NCBI GenBank assembly: GCA_035708205.1
Contig: DASSSY010000001.1
Span: 62,001-126,000 of the forward strand
Length of the DNA: 64,000 nucleotides
DNA from: DASSSY01 sp035708205
Lineage (GTDB): Bacteria; Bacteroidota; Bacteroidia; Chitinophagales; Chitinophagaceae
Direction: 5' to 3'
Part shown: piece by piece, positions 15,725-24,733 of the stretch
Position numbering within the stretch: position 1 is the first letter of the stretch
Layout of the letters: every line of letters begins with the position of its first letter
Translations under genes and position numbers: made by a program
Notes under the pieces: generated by a model
The model's database searches: none
What the model saw: the letters and a program-made list of their open reading frames with translations, nothing else
Told to the model about the DNA's origin: nothing

Positions 15725-15732
15725 CAAAGGTA
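15725..15732 (-). promoter_or_regulatory. -7 element TACCTTTG of the ric operon
   Basis: The plus-strand CAAAGGTA is TACCTTTG on the coding strand, 34 bases before the ric ATG. No TTTG -33 box is found at the usual ~20-base spacing, as often seen when an activator is needed. Confidence 0.45.
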
Positions 15733-15785
15733 AACCGGGCAAAGGAATTAAAGACCTTTTTATCCTTTATTTTTTTGATAAAAAG

Positions 15786-15799
15786 CGGAAAACTTTCCG
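15786..15799. promoter_or_regulatory. Candidate palindromic operator upstream of ric
   Basis: CGGAAA-AC-TTTCCG has perfect six-base arms and lies ~55 bases upstream of the -7 motif, in the divergent region between ric and the DUF488 gene. The regulator is unknown; it does not match the FNR/CRP half-site TTGAT. Confidence 0.3.
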
Positions 15800-15964
15800 T
15801 TCCCGATTTTTAAAGCGAGACAACAGCCCATGAGAGGAGAAGGTATTTGTTACAATACTAATCGCAAAAGAGCCATAATTCACCCCAAAATATTGGCATG
15901 AGTAGTATAATGCCCTCTTAAAGCCGGCAAAAACAAGTACCTTTATGCTCTAAAATCATGGGTT

Positions 15965-16315
15965 ATGAAACAGGTTCGGCTCAAAAGAGTATATGAAGAT
16001 TACCAGCTTTCTGACGGTTACCGGGTTCTGGTGGACCGGTTATGGCCCCGCGGTATCAAAAAAGAAAATGCCCATATCGATTTATGGCTGAAAGATATTG
16101 CGCCATCCTCCGACCTGAGGAAATGGTTTAATCATGAACCGGACAAATGGCCGGAATTCAAGCAAAAATACCTGAAAGAAATAGCCGCCAGTCATGATGC
16201 CGCGCAACATTTAAAGAGCATTATCGAAGCTCATAAGGCCGTTACGTTGCTCTATGGCGCTAAGGACGAGCGACACAACCAGGCGGTCGTCCTTCAGAAA
16301 TGGTTGCTGTCGTAA
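15965..16315 (+). CDS. DUF488 family protein
   Basis: A 116-residue DUF488 protein of the short YeaO-like type. Conserved motifs: VRLKRVYEDYQLSDGYRVLVDRLWPRG at residues ~4-30 (RVYE and DRLWPRG), then WLKDIAPSSDLRKWFNHEP and a C-terminal VTLLYGAKDERHNQAVVL. The family has no settled function. It is transcribed away from the RIC operon and shares its intergenic region, so it may share regulation. A second, longer DUF488 protein lies at 47134-47685. Confidence 0.85.
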   Translation: MKQVRLKRVYEDYQLSDGYRVLVDRLWPRGIKKENAHIDLWLKDIAPSSDLRKWFNHEPDKWPEFKQKYLKEIAASHDAAQHLKSIIEAHKAVTLLYGAKDERHNQAVVLQKWLLS

Positions 16316-16324
16316 AGCGTTAAT

Positions 16325-16344
16325 AAAGTATTTTTCAATACTTT
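16325..16344 (+). terminator. AT-rich hairpin after DUF488
   Basis: AAAGTATT-TTTC-AATACTTT followed by T, between the DUF488 stop and ATG 16353. The weak stem may attenuate transcription into the next gene. Confidence 0.35.
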
Positions 16345-16352
16345 TACGCCCA

Positions 16353-18119
16353 ATGAAGTTTTCTAAAACAGCTTTCTTTATTTCTGCGGCCTTACTGGTT
16401 TTTGTCGGGTCAATATTTTATCCCCGCTGGGAAAAAAGCAGCACTGAAGCGCAAATCTCCTGGGATGCTTCAGGCTACTACTGGTACCTGCCCTCGATAT
16501 TCATTTATCATGACTTAAAAGGACAACACTTTAAAGATGATATTTTAAGCAGGTACCACCCTACCCCTGACCATGATTTTCAACAGGGTTTTATTGAGCC
16601 TGGATCGGGTCACTATGTCATGAAATACACGATCGGCACAGCCATTATGGAGGCGCCATTTTTCTTTGTTGCCGACGCCTTGGCCACACCTTTGGGTTAC
16701 CGGGCCGATGGTTTTTCCAGGCCTTATCAATTTATGATCTATTTTGGCGGTATTTGCTTTGCTTTATTAGGCTTGTGGTATTTGCGAAAATTGCTGTTAC
16801 TGTATTACGATGATAAAATCGTGGCCGTGGTCCTGCTGCTCCTGGTATTTGGCACCAACTATCTTAATTATTGCGGGGTGGATGTTGGTATGACCCATAA
16901 CTGGCTGTTCACATTGTATGTCTTTATCCTGCTCAATACGCATTTCTATTATCAGCATAAAAAGTTAAAGTATGCGCTCCGGTTAGGGGCTTTAATTGGC
17001 ATGACGGCTTTGATTCGCCCGCCGGAAATCATTGCCGTGCTTATTCCTTTATTATGGGGTATGGAAAATTTAAAGCCCAGCACCCTCAAAAGGCAAGGAT
17101 CGTTTCTCTGGCAACAGCGAAAGCATTTTCTTTTTGCCGGGATAGCTGCCATAGCCATTCTCAGCATCCAGTTCATCTATTGGAAATATGCCACCGGTCA
17201 ATGGTTTGTTTACAGCTATCAGGACCAGGGATTTTCCTGGCTGCACCCGCATTCCCGGGTATATGCGTTCAGCTATCAAAGCGGCTGGCTGACCTATACC
17301 CCATTGATGATAATAGTACTATTGGGCATTTTTCCATTCTTCAGATCGGGACGAAACAAGTTGGCTATCATTGTGATGATTGTGCTGAATTATTATCTTG
17401 TATCGGCATGGAATATTTATGATTACGGCGGCTTTGGCGGAAGGGCCATGGTACAAAGCTATCCGGTACTGATATTTCTGCTGGCGGCTTTAATTAAATA
17501 TTTATCGGCGCATAAATGGTTGTTCAGGGCTGCCCTGCCATTTTTGCTGCTGGCCACTTATTTCAATCTCTGGTGGACCTACCAGGCGCATGGCGGCACC
17601 TTGATCGGCGGCATCCCGACCAGCGGCCGTTATTACTGGCGCACGATTCTCCGGTATAACGGTGATCCGGGTATTCAGCTGTTAAGAGATAATAAGGATT
17701 ACTACACGGGGGCGATGCTTAACACGACGGTCCTTTATCAAAAGCAATTTACGGATAATGCCGACAGTTTCCGGTTGACCGGAACACATAAGATCAGCCC
17801 GGAGATCATCATTCCCAAACCCCGGCAGTCTGTTGACCGGATACGCGCTTATGCGGATGTCAGGATAGGAGACAAGGAGTGGAATGTCTGGAACATGACC
17901 CAATTTATCATCCGGTTTAAAAAGAGTGGCCAGGTGGTCAAAACCAATATGGTCCGCCTGCAAAGAATTTTAAATGACCATGAAAAAAAGAAGGTTGAAC
18001 TGGATGCCGTTCTGCCCGGACCGGACGATTATGATACAATTGTTATCTTTTTTAAAAATTTTAATGACCATATTTGCACCATCAGCAATCTGAAGGTCAT
18101 CGGTTTCAACGACCGATAG
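16353..18119 (+). CDS. Polytopic membrane protein, probable GT-C type glycosyltransferase
   Basis: A 588-residue product from ATG 16353; the longer frame overlaps DUF488 and adds no sensible N-terminus. It has an N-terminal signal-anchor (FFISAALLVFVGSIFY) and about ten further transmembrane helices to residue ~430. The first periplasmic loop contains EAQISWDASGYYWYLPSIF, where the acidic residue (D31 region) resembles the catalytic loop Asp/Glu of GT-C (GT39/PMT-like) enzymes. A soluble, beta-rich C-terminal part (~440-588) follows. It is 28 bases upstream of a GT2 enzyme of dolichyl/polyprenyl-phosphate sugar synthase type, which is the usual donor maker for GT-C enzymes. The sugar and acceptor cannot be read from the sequence. 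Confidence 0.6.
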   Translation: MKFSKTAFFISAALLVFVGSIFYPRWEKSSTEAQISWDASGYYWYLPSIFIYHDLKGQHFKDDILSRYHPTPDHDFQQGFIEPGSGHYVMKYTIGTAIMEAPFFFVADALATPLGYRADGFSRPYQFMIYFGGICFALLGLWYLRKLLLLYYDDKIVAVVLLLLVFGTNYLNYCGVDVGMTHNWLFTLYVFILLNTHFYYQHKKLKYALRLGALIGMTALIRPPEIIAVLIPLLWGMENLKPSTLKRQGSFLWQQRKHFLFAGIAAIAILSIQFIYWKYATGQWFVYSYQDQGFSWLHPHSRVYAFSYQSGWLTYTPLMIIVLLGIFPFFRSGRNKLAIIVMIVLNYYLVSAWNIYDYGGFGGRAMVQSYPVLIFLLAALIKYLSAHKWLFRAALPFLLLATYFNLWWTYQAHGGTLIGGIPTSGRYYWRTILRYNGDPGIQLLRDNKDYYTGAMLNTTVLYQKQFTDNADSFRLTGTHKISPEIIIPKPRQSVDRIRAYADVRIGDKEWNVWNMTQFIIRFKKSGQVVKTNMVRLQRILNDHEKKKVELDAVLPGPDDYDTIVIFFKNFNDHICTISNLKVIGFNDR

Positions 18120-18147
18120 CCCATCTTTGCATTTGCGCGATTTACAC

Positions 18148-18870
18148 ATGATTTTTCAGACACTTTCCATACTCATCCCGGCCTATAACGAGGCGGCTAC
18201 TATCAGTGAAATTTTGAACCGGGTCATTGCGGTCAGCCTAAGGAGCCAAATCCGGAAAGAGATCATCATCGTCAATGACTGTTCCGTAGATAATACCATG
18301 GGAATTGTTGAAGAATATATCGCACAAAACCCCCAGGAAAACATCCGGTTGTTCAACCAGCCGAAAAACCAGGGTAAAGGCGCGGCCATTCATAAAGCCA
18401 TTGAGCTGGCCACAGGCGATTTCCTTATTGTCCAGGATGCCGATATGGAATACGATCCGAATGAATACAATATCTTGCTCAAACCAATCCTGGACGGCTT
18501 CGCGGATGTGGTTTACGGTTCCCGTTTCATGGGCGGAAATCCCCACCGCGTTTTATTTTTCTGGCATTCCGTCGGTAACAGATGGCTCACGGCACTGTCT
18601 AATATACTGACCAATTTAAATTTGACGGATATGGAAACCTGTTACAAGCTTATCAAAACAGACGTGGCCAAACAATTAAATCTTCGGGAAAAACGTTTTG
18701 GTTTTGAGCCGGAGGTCACGGCAAGATTAGCGCAAGTGCGTGGATTAAGGATTTACGAAGTTGGTATTTCTTATTATGGGCGCACCTATTCCGAAGGCAA
18801 AAAAATAGGCTGGAAAGATGGCTTCCGGGCTATCTGGTGCATCCTTAAATATAATTTGTTCAGCAAATAA
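18148..18870 (+). CDS. Glycosyltransferase family 2 (polyprenyl-phosphate sugar synthase-like)
   Basis: A 240-residue GT-A fold enzyme. Start set at ATG 18148; the frame from TTG 18127 is less likely. Motifs: LSILIPAYNEAATISEIL (~5-22), IIIVNDCSVDNT (~37-48), NQGKGAAIHKAIELATGDF, and the metal-binding VQDADMEYDPNEY near 100. GSRFMGG and DMETCYKLI (~160) are typical of the DPM1/GtrB-like branch. A single catalytic domain without C-terminal membrane helices suggests a soluble or peripheral enzyme making a lipid-linked sugar. The upstream polytopic protein is the likely consumer. folB follows after 28 bases. Confidence 0.87.
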   Translation: MIFQTLSILIPAYNEAATISEILNRVIAVSLRSQIRKEIIIVNDCSVDNTMGIVEEYIAQNPQENIRLFNQPKNQGKGAAIHKAIELATGDFLIVQDADMEYDPNEYNILLKPILDGFADVVYGSRFMGGNPHRVLFFWHSVGNRWLTALSNILTNLNLTDMETCYKLIKTDVAKQLNLREKRFGFEPEVTARLAQVRGLRIYEVGISYYGRTYSEGKKIGWKDGFRAIWCILKYNLFSK

Positions 18871-18898
18871 TTTATCAACCTTATTCATTAGCATTACC

Positions 18899-19234
18899 AT
18901 GTACTCTGTAAGCCTTGCCGGACTTCGTTTTCAATGCCCTATAGGGCTTTACCCGGAAGAAATGGCTCTTGAAAATGATCTTGAGGTCAACCTGACGCTC
19001 AGCCGGGACAGCGTTCCTACCGCCCCGCCCTTACTGGATTATGAGGTAGTCTACAATATTGTTGCGGAAGAGGTCCGGTTTCCGGAAAGCCTTTTGGAAA
19101 GCCTTTTAGACAGGATTGTTCTGAAAATATTTGATCGGTTCCCGGATATAAGGTTATCCATAGAGATCAGGAAATGGCATCCTCCTTTTGGCGGCCGGGC
19201 GGATTACGCCGCCGTGAAATGGGAGAATTTTTGA
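18899..19234 (+). CDS. folB: Dihydroneopterin aldolase
   Basis: A 111-residue enzyme of folate synthesis that converts 7,8-dihydroneopterin to 6-hydroxymethyl-dihydropterin. Start set at ATG 18899 because the longer frame overlaps the glycosyltransferase. The motifs fit FolB: LAGLRFQCPIGLYPEE (~6-21), the dimer strand NDLEVNLTLS, LLDYEVVYNIV (~48-58, with the pterin-contacting Tyr), LESLLDRIVLKIF, and the C-terminal SIEIRKWHPPFGGRADYAAV. Slightly shorter than the usual ~120 residues. It lies immediately after the GT2 gene on the same strand and is probably co-transcribed. Confidence 0.9.
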   Translation: MYSVSLAGLRFQCPIGLYPEEMALENDLEVNLTLSRDSVPTAPPLLDYEVVYNIVAEEVRFPESLLESLLDRIVLKIFDRFPDIRLSIEIRKWHPPFGGRADYAAVKWENF

Positions 19235-19411
19235 TAAGGTCTTATGCCGGGCAAGTACATTTGATTTAAATTCTAGGGACTGATGGTCATTTTACGAAGA
19301 TCCCTAATGGCCTTCTTGATCATATTTCCTTTGCCTAAATAAACAAGCCACCTATGAGCGTAAAGCCATCTCAATGATCAATTTGTATTCCCGGGGATGG
19401 CATCAATAACA

Positions 19412-19438
19412 AAGCCTGCCTGATGAACAGGCAGGCTT
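19412..19438 (-). terminator. Terminator of the bacilliredoxin gene
   Basis: Perfect 11-base arms AAGCCTGCCTG and CAGGCAGGCTT with a five-base loop. On the minus strand it is followed by TTGTTATTG. It lies 25 bases past the stop at 19464 and may also stop folB transcripts. Confidence 0.75.
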
Positions 19439-19463
19439 CCCAAACAATCTTCAATATGCAGCA

Positions 19464-19877
19464 TCAGCAGTATTCCTCGTAAGCCTGCTTAAGGTTTTCC
19501 GAGATCATCTCAGCGCTACGGCCTTCGATCATGTGTCGCTCAATCATATGCACCAGCTGGCCGTCCTTAAATAAAGCAATGGCGGGAGACGACGGCGGAT
19601 AAGGCAATAAATACGTACGTGCCTGTTTTACAGCATCAACATCATAGCCTGCAAAGCTGGTAACGATTTGAGCTGGTTTTTTGCCTTCTGTGCGCAAAGA
19701 GTTAATGACGCCGGGCCTTGCTGCGGCAGCGCTACAGCCACAAACGGAGTTAATCACCAGAAGTGTTGTGCCCGCTTTGGGCAAAGTCGCGTCAACATCC
19801 TGTGGGGTTAATAATTCCTGGAAACCGGCATCGGTCAGTTCCGCTTTCATCGGCGCTACTAAATCTGTAGGATACAT
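19464..19877 (-). CDS. BrxA/BrxB family bacilliredoxin
   Basis: A 137-residue thioredoxin-like protein of the YphP/YqiW family. The active site is a CGC motif in VINSVCGCSAAAARPGV near residues 42-58. Other family marks are MYPTDLVAPMKAELTDAGF at the N-terminus, SFAGYDVDAVKQAR, YPPSSPAIALFKDGQLVHMIERHMIEGR and a final EYC. In Firmicutes these proteins remove bacillithiol from oxidised proteins; several Bacteroidota also make bacillithiol, so the same role is plausible here. It is monocistronic on the minus strand and has its own terminator. Confidence 0.9.
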   Translation of the reverse strand: MYPTDLVAPMKAELTDAGFQELLTPQDVDATLPKAGTTLLVINSVCGCSAAAARPGVINSLRTEGKKPAQIVTSFAGYDVDAVKQARTYLLPYPPSSPAIALFKDGQLVHMIERHMIEGRSAEMISENLKQAYEEYC

Positions 19878-20118
19878 AATATTCCTTTTTATACTTTTGT
19901 GAAAAATGAGGCTACAAAATTAAAGCAATTTCGCGGTGTTTCCATTTCCCTCGCTTCAAGTTTATTTATAAGCCCATAAAGAGAATATAGGCATTCTCCA
20001 ATTAACCGTTTGCTTCAATAATTTGAACAATTAAACTATTATTCTGGCTTCACGTGCCTCGTTGCTTGTAAGGAAAATAATTGATCGGGGGCCCTGCCGT
20101 TTAAAGATCCGTTTAGCT

Positions 20119-20126
20119 TAAATTTG
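20119..20126 (+). promoter_or_regulatory. -7 element TAAATTTG before the HD-domain gene
   Basis: TAAATTTG fits TAnnTTTG. It overlaps the TTG at 20124, which argues that translation starts farther downstream. Confidence 0.45.
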
Positions 20127-20150
20127 CTGTTCAAATTTAAATCCAGTTTC

Positions 20151-21386
20151 TTGCAAGGCAAAATAATCAACGACCCGGTTTATGGTTTCATAAGGTTCCC
20201 TGAGAAGGAAATGATGCAGCTCATTGACCATCCCTGGTTTCAACGGCTTAGAAATATCCGGCAAATGGGCACGGCATCCTATGTTTACCCGGGCGCCGTG
20301 CACACCCGCTTTCATCATTCCCTGGGTGCGGCACATCTTATGCAGATTGCGCTTAGCGAATTACGCATTAAAGGCATCGATATCAGCGAAAAAGAAGTGC
20401 TGGCAGCTCGCCAGGCTATCTTATTGCATGACATCGGTCATGGCCCGTTCTCTCATGCCCTGGAATTCTCATTAATCCCAGATATCAGGCACGAGGATCT
20501 ATCAAAGATGATGATTGAACAATTGAATGCCGAATATGGCGGACAATTAGATATGGCCCTGGATATTTTTGAAGGACGTTTTGAAAAGCCGTTTCTGCAT
20601 CAGCTGGTTTCCAGCCAGCTGGATATGGACCGGATGGATTATTTAAACCGGGACAGTTTTTACACAGGCGTTTCGGAAGGCGTCATCGGCTATCACCGGA
20701 TCCTACAAATGCTGACGATACAAAACGACAGTCTTGTCGTAGAAGAAAAAGGCATTCATTCCGTTGAGAAATTCATTATTGCCCGCCGGTTGATGTACTG
20801 GCAGGTTTATCTGCACAAAACAGTATTAAGCTCTGAACAGCTTATTATCCGCATTTTAAAAAGGGCAAAAGAATTGGCCCGGCAAGGTGTACAGCTGTTT
20901 TGCAGCCCTGACCTGGCCTTTTTCCTGTACGAAAAAATAAACACCGTGGACTTCCTGGCCGTCCCTGCCCTGTTGCACCGCTTCTGCAACCTGAATGACG
21001 ACGACATCACCCTGTCTATTAAGGCCTGGCAGCAGCATGAGGACAATGTCCTTTCAAAACTATCCCGGATGCTGGTTTCAAGAAAGCTTTACAAGGCTAA
21101 GATCAGCAACCATCCGTTGCCGGAAACCTATGAGACCCTCATGGTAAAGGCCCGCCGGCATTTTGATGAAACGACCATTCCTTATTTTCTTTTTACAGGT
21201 ATCACCAGCAATAACACTTACAACCAGGACGACGAGCAGATAAATATCCTGATGAAGACCGGAGATATCAGGAATATTTCCGAAGTTGAAAACGCCCTGA
21301 TCAATACCTTGACTTCCGGATCAATTGAAAAACACTTTATTTGTTATGTGCCGGAGCTGGTAAATGATCAATATCGTTGTTGCTAA
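20151..21386 (+). CDS. HD-domain phosphohydrolase (dGTPase-like)
   Basis: A ~411-residue metal-dependent phosphohydrolase. The HD signature is complete: HTRFHHSLGAAHLM (first His), LLHDIGHGPFSHALE (HD pair) and a later QLDMDRMDYLNRDSF that supplies the last Asp, as in SAMHD1/dGTPase-like proteins. The start is unusual: there is no in-frame ATG upstream of MMQLIDH. TTG 20124 lies inside a promoter motif, so TTG 20151 (just before QGKIINDPVYGFI) is preferred; homologs begin a few residues before that motif. Substrate is unknown; nucleotide triphosphates are likely for the family. The gene stands alone between divergent neighbours. Confidence 0.85.
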   Translation: MQGKIINDPVYGFIRFPEKEMMQLIDHPWFQRLRNIRQMGTASYVYPGAVHTRFHHSLGAAHLMQIALSELRIKGIDISEKEVLAARQAILLHDIGHGPFSHALEFSLIPDIRHEDLSKMMIEQLNAEYGGQLDMALDIFEGRFEKPFLHQLVSSQLDMDRMDYLNRDSFYTGVSEGVIGYHRILQMLTIQNDSLVVEEKGIHSVEKFIIARRLMYWQVYLHKTVLSSEQLIIRILKRAKELARQGVQLFCSPDLAFFLYEKINTVDFLAVPALLHRFCNLNDDDITLSIKAWQQHEDNVLSKLSRMLVSRKLYKAKISNHPLPETYETLMVKARRHFDETTIPYFLFTGITSNNTYNQDDEQINILMKTGDIRNISEVENALINTLTSGSIEKHFICYVPELVNDQYRCC

Positions 21387-21557
21387 CAGGTCAGTACAAC
21401 AAACGTTTCACTTATGTTCGCGGGAAAAAGCAGGTTGCCGGGATAAGGCCGGATATTCATCGCCGCCCTACAGCTTTTGCCAACAGCTAATAATCAATGG
21501 CCAAGAGCATTACTTTATTATTCGAAGGTCATATCACTTTTTAGGTCAGCCGTAAAA

Positions 21558-22022
21558 TCACGATCCGGTATCCAGGACATAATCATTGGTCTTTTCTAAT
21601 TTAAGGGATGTATTTTCGACCTTAATATCATAATAGGGATGAAACACCCCATCGCCCGCATCAAATCCGAGAAACACCTGGTAGGGCTTATCCCCCTTTT
21701 TCAGGACGGGTTCGGGATAAGCGTTATTGCTCCATTTTGGAAAAGCGATGACCGTTTGATTTTTGCTGAAGGCGTAGTTCAGTGTTAATAGGTAAAAGCC
21801 ACGCCTGCTCGAATCTGTAGCCGTTATCAACACCTTAAAATATTTTTTATTAAGCTTGTCTTCCGTTATCCTTTCCTCTATTCTCGCAATGTTCATACCT
21901 GGGGCCGGCGGCTGCCAGGCCTTTAATAAAGCATCAGTTGATAATTTATTATGAGATTGGCTTGACGAGCAGCTTCCCAAAAGCAATAAAATTAAAACGA
22001 AGGACCATTTATTTTTATACAC
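21558..22022 (-). CDS. Lipoprotein, unknown function
   Basis: A 154-residue product with a lipoprotein signal peptide: MYKNK, a hydrophobic core and the lipobox LLLGSC with Cys at about residue 18. The mature part is small and mixed alpha/beta, with segments such as KYFKVLITATDSSRRGFYLL and DAGDGVFHPYYDIKVEN and no known motif. It is transcribed divergently from the LD-carboxypeptidase gene; only 71 bases separate the start codons, so regulation may be shared. I do not recognise the family. Confidence 0.7.
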   Translation of the reverse strand: MYKNKWSFVLILLLLGSCSSSQSHNKLSTDALLKAWQPPAPGMNIARIEERITEDKLNKKYFKVLITATDSSRRGFYLLTLNYAFSKNQTVIAFPKWSNNAYPEPVLKKGDKPYQVFLGFDAGDGVFHPYYDIKVENTSLKLEKTNDYVLDTGS

Positions 22023-22093
22023 TGAAAGAACACATTTTTATTGTTGCGCAAAAGAAACTTATTTTTACAAAAAAAGTAAATTTTTCGAACATA

Positions 22094-22999
22094 ATGACCC
22101 TACCCCCTTTTCTCCGGCCGGGATCCACCATAGCCATTACCTGCCCTTCCGGGTTTCTTATGCGCAGCCATGCCGAAATGGCCAGGGAAATTCTTACAGA
22201 CTGGCAATTTAATGTGGAGATTGGCGAAAGCGTTGGCCATGAATGGCACTATTTTTCGGGAAATGATGGCTTTAGACGGGATGAATTGCAAACGCTCCTG
22301 GACCGTACCGATATAGGCGCTATCATGGCGGGCCGGGGCGGTTACGGGCTTAGCCGGATCATCGACCAGCTGGATTTCAGCGTCTTTCAAAAACATCCCA
22401 AATGGGTCATCGGCTTTAGCGATATTACCGTTCTCCATGCACAAATCCATGCTTATTGCCGGGTCGCATCTATTCATGGCCCCATGTGCCATGCTTTTAT
22501 GGAAAGCGACACCCGTTTACCGCATTTGGAGGCTTTGAAAAGCATGCTTTGCGGAACACCGGCACATTATATTGCCAAACACCATGAATTGAACCGTACG
22601 GGTCATGCTACAGGTATCCTTACCGGTGGCAACTTAGCCATACTGGCTCATCTTTGTGGTTCGGGTTCTCAGCCGGATACCAGGGGCAAAATACTGTTTA
22701 TCGAAGATGTTGGTGAATACATCTATGCTTTAGACAGGATGATGCTTGGTCTGAAGCGCGCCGGAATGCTCAACAATCTTGCCGGCCTTGTTTGCGGCGG
22801 ATTTACAGAACTGAAGGATACCGAACGGCCTTTCGGTATGACCGTGACGGAACTCATCACGGAAAAAGTGGCAGAATATGATTACCCGGTTTGTTTCGGC
22901 TTTTCGGCCGGCCATATCCGTGATAATTACCCGTTAATGCTGGGACGGGAGCACAGTCTGACCGTCCAGGATGATCTGGTCCACCTGAGAAGTTTGTAA
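22094..22999 (+). CDS. LD-carboxypeptidase (peptidase family S66)
   Basis: A 301-residue enzyme; start at ATG 22094 (MTLPPFLRPGSTIAITCPSG), since the longer frame only adds sequence from the divergent promoter region. S66 features: an N-terminal strand with TIAITCPSG, the nucleophile elbow IMAGRGGYGLSRIIDQLDF, PKWVIGFSDIT, ASIHGPM, TGILTGGNLAILAHLCGS near 185, ILFIEDVGEYIYALDRMM with the catalytic Glu, and a late SAGHIRDNYPLMLG with the catalytic His. Such enzymes remove D-Ala from murein tetrapeptides during cell-wall recycling. The protein lacks a signal peptide and is cytoplasmic, as expected for LdcA. Confidence 0.9.
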   Translation: MTLPPFLRPGSTIAITCPSGFLMRSHAEMAREILTDWQFNVEIGESVGHEWHYFSGNDGFRRDELQTLLDRTDIGAIMAGRGGYGLSRIIDQLDFSVFQKHPKWVIGFSDITVLHAQIHAYCRVASIHGPMCHAFMESDTRLPHLEALKSMLCGTPAHYIAKHHELNRTGHATGILTGGNLAILAHLCGSGSQPDTRGKILFIEDVGEYIYALDRMMLGLKRAGMLNNLAGLVCGGFTELKDTERPFGMTVTELITEKVAEYDYPVCFGFSAGHIRDNYPLMLGREHSLTVQDDLVHLRSL

Positions 23000-23079
23000 C
23001 CACCGGTGCCGGTAAAGGCGTTCCTTTTCCGTAACTTCGCGGCTCAAACTTTCATTTTTAATTAAAATATTTACAGGAA

Positions 23080-24612
23080 ATGGACATTTCAAAGATATTG
23101 GCCAACCTTGGCATCAATCATGAAAATTTTGGGACATCTACCGGAAACAATTGGACAAACGGCGGCGGTAAAAAGATCGAGTCTTTCTCGCCTGTAGATG
23201 GAAAATTGATCGCAACAACTGAAGAAACCAATATTGATAATTTCCAAAAGGTTCTGGGCACGGCACAGGCCGGCTTTGAACAATGGCGTTTGGTGCCGGC
23301 TCCCAAACGTGGAGAAATAGTTCGGCAGTTTGCGGAAGCCCTGCGCCAGAACAAGGCTGACCTGGGTGCTCTTGTATCTTATGAAATGGGCAAAAGCCTG
23401 CAGGAAGGCATGGGTGAAGTTCAGGAAATGATTGACATTTGCGACTTTGCCGTCGGCCTTTCCCGCCAGTTATATGGTTTTACTATGCACAGCGAACGTC
23501 CGGAACACAGGATGTATGACCAGTACCATCCCCTGGGTGTTGTGGGCATCATCAGCGCCTTCAATTTCCCGGTGGCGGTTTGGAGCTGGAATGCTGCTCT
23601 GGCATGGGTTTGCGGTGATTCCTGCATTTGGAAGCCCAGCCCTAAAACACCACTGACAGCCATTGCCTGCCAGAAGATCATTGCTAAGGTTTTTAAGCAA
23701 AATAACGTACCCGAAGGGGTAAGCTGCTTAGTATCCGGGCATGAATGCGCCGAATCCTTAACCAATAGCCCTAAAATACCTTTGGTATCCTTTACCGGCT
23801 CCACCCGTGTCGGGAAGATCGTGGCACAGGCTGTTGCCGCACGCCTGGGGCGCAGTATCCTGGAGCTTGGCGGCAATAATGCCATCATCGTTTCGGAATA
23901 TGCCGACCTTAATAAAGTCCTGGTCGGTACCGTATTTGGCGCTGTAGGCACTGCCGGCCAACGTTGCACCACCACCCGGCGCCTGATTGTTCATGAAAGC
24001 GTTTATGATAAAACCATCGAGGTATTGAAAAGGGCCTATGCCCAAATTAAAATCGGCAATCCCCTGGATGAAGCCAACCATGTTGGGCCGTTAATTGACC
24101 AGCAGGCCGTTGACAGTTACACCCAAGCCATTGACAAAGCCGTTAAAGAAGGCGGGAAAATCCTTGTAGAAGGTGGTATCCTAAGCGGTGAAGGTTTTGA
24201 AAGCGGTTGTTATGTAAAGCCCTGTATCATTGAAGCGCAACCGGGTTATGAAATTGTCTGCGAAGAGACTTTCGCCCCCATCCTGTACATTTTGAAATAC
24301 AGCGGTTCGGTGGAGAATGCTATCGCTATCCAGAATAATGTCCCCCAGGGCCTGTCTTCCGCGCTGTTTACATCCGATTTGCGTGAAACGCAACTGTATT
24401 TATCTGCGGTAGGCAGCGACTGTGGCATCGCCAACATCAATATCGGTACCAGCGGCGCGGAAATCGGCGGTGCTTTTGGTGGCGAAAAAGAAACCGGCGG
24501 CGGCCGGGAAAGCGGTTCGGACGCCTGGAAAGCTTATATGCGCCGGCAGACCAATACCATTAATTACGGCACCTCATTGCCTTTGGCCCAGGGAATTCAT
24601 TTCGATATTTAA
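23080..24612 (+). CDS. Aldehyde dehydrogenase, ALDH7-like (aminoadipate-semialdehyde dehydrogenase type)
   Basis: A 510-residue NAD(P)-dependent aldehyde dehydrogenase. Catalytic Glu lies in ILELGGNNAI near residue 265 and catalytic Cys in GTAGQRCTTTRRLIVHE near 300. VSFTGSTRVG binds the cofactor and IISAFNFPVAVWSWNAALA is the family helix. GTAGQRCTT and GAFGGEKETGGGRESGSDAWK fit the ALDH7 (antiquitin, piperideine-6-carboxylate / alpha-aminoadipic semialdehyde) subfamily, so a step in lysine breakdown is likely. No lysine pathway genes are adjacent, so the substrate stays an inference. TAACTTCG, one base off the -7 consensus, lies ~40 bases upstream of the ATG. Confidence 0.88.
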   Translation: MDISKILANLGINHENFGTSTGNNWTNGGGKKIESFSPVDGKLIATTEETNIDNFQKVLGTAQAGFEQWRLVPAPKRGEIVRQFAEALRQNKADLGALVSYEMGKSLQEGMGEVQEMIDICDFAVGLSRQLYGFTMHSERPEHRMYDQYHPLGVVGIISAFNFPVAVWSWNAALAWVCGDSCIWKPSPKTPLTAIACQKIIAKVFKQNNVPEGVSCLVSGHECAESLTNSPKIPLVSFTGSTRVGKIVAQAVAARLGRSILELGGNNAIIVSEYADLNKVLVGTVFGAVGTAGQRCTTTRRLIVHESVYDKTIEVLKRAYAQIKIGNPLDEANHVGPLIDQQAVDSYTQAIDKAVKEGGKILVEGGILSGEGFESGCYVKPCIIEAQPGYEIVCEETFAPILYILKYSGSVENAIAIQNNVPQGLSSALFTSDLRETQLYLSAVGSDCGIANINIGTSGAEIGGAFGGEKETGGGRESGSDAWKAYMRRQTNTINYGTSLPLAQGIHFDI

Positions 24613-24636
24613 GAAAAAGCATCATCCTTATATTTC

Positions 24637-24669
24637 GCAGCCGGAGATAACCTATCAGCCGGCTGCTTT
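24637..24669 (+). terminator. Terminator after the aldehyde dehydrogenase
   Basis: GCAGCCGG (24637-24644) pairs with CCGGCTGC (24659-24666) and is followed by TTT, 25 bases after the stop codon. Confidence 0.6.
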
Positions 24670-24733
24670 CATGCTTTCACGTTTGATTTTGGCCTGATTT
24701 TTGCAAGATTACCCCTAACCAAAACAACTCAAG

